Part shown: positions 62,001 through 64,000 of the stretch, in pieces
How positions within the stretch are numbered: position 1 is the first letter of the stretch
Layout of the letters: each line of letters opens with the position of its first letter
Source of the DNA: Streptomyces sulphureus DSM 40104
GTDB taxonomy: Bacteria; Actinomycetota; Actinomycetes; Streptomycetales; Streptomycetaceae
DNA: 64,000 bases
Assembly: GCF_000381025.1 (NCBI RefSeq)
Contig: NZ_KB905823.1
Location: 62,001 to 126,000, forward strand
Reading direction: 5' to 3'
Program-made: the position numbers and the translations under genes
The notes under the pieces: generated by a model
What the model saw: only the letters and a program-made list of their open reading frames with translations
Databases searched by the model: none
Told to the model about the DNA's origin: nothing

Positions 62001-64000
62001 GTCTCGCTCCGGGAGCCGCTGACCCTGGAGGGCGAGCGGGACGTGCACGTCGTCGCCGTCGACGGCACGGTCAGCGTCTCCTCGTCCCCGACGGCCCACG
62101 ACGCGGCAGCGACCACGGGCAGCGCCCCGGACGGGCACGGCCCCGAACGACTGCACGCCGCGTGCCGGAACGGAAGCACCGGCGACGCCGGGGCGGGAGC
62201 ACGGCACGCCCCGGCATGCGGGGCGCCGCGCGCGGACGCTTCCGACGACGGCGCCCCGTCCGTCGCGGGACCGCCGGCCCGTACGGGCGCCGCCGCGTTC
62301 CCGTGGCGTGTGGTCACCCACCGGGTGACGGACGAGGAGCTGACCGCGGAACTGGAGGTCGTCGGGGCGCCGACAGGCGACGAACCCCCTGCCGGAGGCT
62401 GGGCGGTATGGGCCGACGCGGCGCTCTCGCTGGCCTGCGCGCTACTTCCGGACGGCACCGGGCCCGCCCTCGCCGAGGAGCTGAGCGAGCTCAGCGTCAC
62501 AGGGCCCCCGCCCCGCCGGGCGCTGCTCACCCTCGCCCGCGATGAGTCCCCGTCCGGTGCGGCCGACCCGGCGGCATCGGAGCCCGGCGGACCGCTCTTC
62601 TCCGGGTCGGTTGCGGGCCCCCGGGGTGAGTCGCTGACCCTGACCGGTCTGCGGTTCTCCGCCCCGGAGGCGGCGGCAGGAAAAGTCCCCCCGGACGAGA
62701 TCCTCCGCGTCGTGCGCTGGGAGCCCGTGCCGGAGGACGCACTGGTCCAGGCGTCCCGCCCCGCCGTGGCAGTGATCGGCGCGTCGGACGGACCCGCCGG
62801 TGCCGTTGCCGCGGGGCTGCGGGCCGCGGGCGCCCGAACGGTCTGTCTGGAGGATTCCGGTGATCTGGCCGAGGACGCGCAGCTCGCTCGCCTGGCCGGG
62901 GTCGGCACCGCGGTACTCGTCCCTTCCTGCGCGGAACCGGCGGACGGACCGGACACGGCGGAGCACGTCGAGGAACTTGCCTGGCAGATGGTCCGCGCGG
63001 TGCGGGACCTCGCACGTGTACCGGAGGGCAGCGCGCCCAGACTGTGGTGCGCCGTCGGCGACTGGGACGGCCGGGGGAGCGATGCGCTGGGGCAGCAGGC
63101 GCTGCGTGGACTGAGCCGCGTCGCGGCCGGAGAACACCCCGAGCGGTGGGGCGGGTTGATCCACCGCGACCCGCACACTCCGGACGGCACGGCGTTCCCG
63201 AGCCTGCTGCGGGTGGTCGCCGGAGAGCCGCGCGACGACGTGCCGTACGAGGAAGTGCTGCGCCTCACGGCCGAAGGGCCGCTACGGCCGCGCCTCACGC
63301 GCGCGCCACTGGCGGCGCCGGAGGACCAGCGCCCGTACTGCACACCCGACGGGAGTTACCTGGTCACAGGGGGACTCGGCGCACTGGGGCTGCGTATCGC
63401 GGAGGAGTTGGTCGCTGCCGGAGCACGGCGACTCGTCCTGGCAGGGCGTGGTGCGCTGCCGCCGCGCACCACGTGGCACAGCGTCACCGACCCAAGGACC
63501 CGCTACCGCATCGAACGGGTGCGTCAACTGGAGCGCGCGGGGGCGACGGTGCGCACGGTGGCCGTGGACATCGCCGACGAGGAGCAGGTCCGTGCGGTGC
63601 TCGACCCCGACGCCCTCGACATGCCGCCGATCCGCGGGGTGGTGCACGCGGCGGGCGTGATCCACGGCGGCACGATCGACGGACTCACCCGCTCCTCGCT
63701 CCGGGCCGAGCTGCGGCCCAAAGTCGCCGGCGCGCTGACGCTCGACCGGCTCCATCCGCCGGGCACGGTCGACTTCTTCGTCCTCTTCTCCGCCGTGGCG
63801 GGTCAGCTGGGCCTCGCGGGCCAGGGAGGGTACGCCACCGCCAACGCCTTCCTCGACGGTCTCGCGGAGCGCCGACGCGCCCAGGGCTGCCGCCACACGA
63901 TGAGCATCGCCTGGCCCGCCTGGCGCGACACGGGCCTGGCCGCGACGGCGGGGGAGCTGACAGCGGAGTTCGAGGCCGTCGGGGTGCGTGATCTGACGGC
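59016..64000 (+). CDS. iterative type I polyketide synthase, KS-AT-DH*-KR (3' end beyond window)
   Basis: The first 1661 residues are visible; no stop before the edge. GTG 59016 was chosen; TTG 59040 (LRTEIAVIGMSCRFPG) is possible. KS: Cys182 in VDTACSSSL, HGTGT, KTNIGH. AT: Ser650 in GHSVGE and VAFHSP, the type that loads malonyl-CoA. Dehydratase-like region from about 925: the HxxxGxxxxP motif reads PDTSG (His position is Pro956). KR: YLVTGGLGALG at 1448, Ser1592, Tyr1606 in GYATANAF. The ALPPRTTW loop and the domain order match 6-methylsalicylate/naphthoate synthases (ChlB1, AziB, NcsB), so an aromatic acid is a likely product. The ACP would lie outside the window. Confidence 0.93.
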   Translation, partial: MSGVRSALLRTEIAVIGMSCRFPGGGESPEAFWDLLRRKGDAVGKVPDGRWAEYEGRGPRTDALLSETSRHGGFLTDVAGFDAEFFGISPKEARAMDPQQRLLLEVAWEALERTGTAPGSLAGTSAGVFVGAWSDDYGRRLLEDLPSIEAWTGVGSTLGSAAARLSYHLGLHGPSLTVDTACSSSLVAVHQACQSLRLGESRLALAAGVNLLLSPGLTVNFDRAGALSPSGRCRAFDIDADGYVRAEGCGVVVLKTLADALADGDPVLGVLRGSAVTQNGHGVGIMAPDSEAQARTVRLACEAAGVEPTTLDYIEAHGTGTPAGDRAEAAGLASITSARLADDPCLVGSVKTNIGHAEAAAGMAGLIKVLLALGHGEIPPSLHHRNPSPALADERHRFRIVTEAVPWPRRARSRRAGVSSYGFGGTNAHLVVEESPAASAAASAVPGAPGAADTVGEVAAGVGADGPDRPMVFPWSGSSEAARERAGGRLADWLREAAGEASAASVAHTLAEGRSHAACRAAAVASDSTEVLSALDTWLAGEAHADLVAGRVLPGGDAGAVWVFSGHGSQWTGMGRELLATEAAFAGVLAELEPVFLAEAGFSLHEFLTGADAEHAGADQIQPVLFAVQTALAEVWRAHGAEPAAVLGHSVGEIAAAVVAGALSRVDGARLVCRRSLLLRRVMGKGAMALVSLPAGEVRELLRREGGEGLSVAISASPEATVVAGGPDDVERAVERWGKEDFLVRRVASDVAFHSPQMDPLLDDLATAADGLAPQVPDIPLYSTSGPEPRASYTFDAAYWVRNLRGEVRLEAAVRAAAEDGHRAFVELSPHPVVVHSIRESLHHASIEDACVVGTLRRATPERRAFLRAAATLHCHGVPVRFDSEAGGSARERAAVPTTAWDHQRHWHDAVSSPGFTGGHAPATGTLLGAPVPLGRGAIGRVWHTLLDGASAPGEPDTSGDRPALAPAVILATLIAAVQDSAGKAQESGSATVCDVSLREPLTLEGERDVHVVAVDGTVSVSSSPTAHDAAATTGSAPDGHGPERLHAACRNGSTGDAGAGARHAPACGAPRADASDDGAPSVAGPPARTGAAAFPWRVVTHRVTDEELTAELEVVGAPTGDEPPAGGWAVWADAALSLACALLPDGTGPALAEELSELSVTGPPPRRALLTLARDESPSGAADPAASEPGGPLFSGSVAGPRGESLTLTGLRFSAPEAAAGKVPPDEILRVVRWEPVPEDALVQASRPAVAVIGASDGPAGAVAAGLRAAGARTVCLEDSGDLAEDAQLARLAGVGTAVLVPSCAEPADGPDTAEHVEELAWQMVRAVRDLARVPEGSAPRLWCAVGDWDGRGSDALGQQALRGLSRVAAGEHPERWGGLIHRDPHTPDGTAFPSLLRVVAGEPRDDVPYEEVLRLTAEGPLRPRLTRAPLAAPEDQRPYCTPDGSYLVTGGLGALGLRIAEELVAAGARRLVLAGRGALPPRTTWHSVTDPRTRYRIERVRQLERAGATVRTVAVDIADEEQVRAVLDPDALDMPPIRGVVHAAGVIHGGTIDGLTRSSLRAELRPKVAGALTLDRLHPPGTVDFFVLFSAVAGQLGLAGQGGYATANAFLDGLAERRRAQGCRHTMSIAWPAWRDTGLAATAGELTAEFEAVGVRDLT

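Overview
The window is very GC-rich actinomycete DNA, most likely from Streptomyces or a close relative. The signs are GTG and TTG starts with GGAGG-type ribosome sites, several probable leaderless genes (a TANNNT -10 hexamer 6-7 nt before the start), a close homologue of the S. griseus aminopeptidase, an ECF41 sigma factor, an F420-dependent (LLM) oxidoreductase, MurT/GatD, a DasR-like GntR regulator, DUF1707 proteins and paired CNNM transporters.

Layout. Bases 1-31.7 kb are mostly chromosomal housekeeping and small regulatory units: a truncated ACT/GNAT gene; DUF1990 with a Tat-exported PhoD phosphatase behind a PHO-box-like repeat; a TPR protein; an envelope-stress-type DUF1707 operon; sigJ (ECF41) convergent with an SDR gene; a GntR regulator with a perfect operator palindrome, followed by a ROK protein; GDSL hydrolase-purB-mug; two CNNM/CorC transporters; a degenerate Fic toxin-antitoxin pair; clpP beside a Phd antitoxin; two secreted peptidases; a LigD-type phosphoesterase; a CtaG-like protein; murT-gatD; and peptide deformylase.

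Bases 31.7-44.5 kb hold a TetR/acyl-CoA dehydrogenase pair with paired operators, an orphan protein combining ThiF-like and YcaO-like regions, a second PhoD with its own PHO-box-like repeat, a five-helix molybdenum-cofactor protein with an internal twin-arginine signal, a virginiamycin B lyase homologue, a pyroglutamyl-peptidase-like protein whose Cys is replaced by Ser, a GH114-like lipoprotein, and decayed arginase-like and glyoxalase-like genes.

Bases 45.1-55.1 kb form a compact selenium/formate island: an iron-sulfur subunit, an NrfD membrane subunit, and a formate dehydrogenase catalytic subunit with an in-frame UGA (selenocysteine) followed by a SECIS-like hairpin. Convergent to these are selD, selB and selA, with selC (tRNA-Sec) on the plus strand between selD and selB. 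All genes needed to make and insert selenocysteine lie next to the gene that needs it.

Bases 55.4-64 kb carry a DUF6924 gene, a HAD phosphatase, a degraded AT-richer stretch, and then the first 1661 codons of an iterative type I polyketide synthase of the 6-methylsalicylate/naphthoate type (KS-AT-dehydratase-like-KR). It runs off the right edge and probably marks the edge of a biosynthetic cluster. No CRISPR array, insertion sequence, prophage or rRNA was seen.
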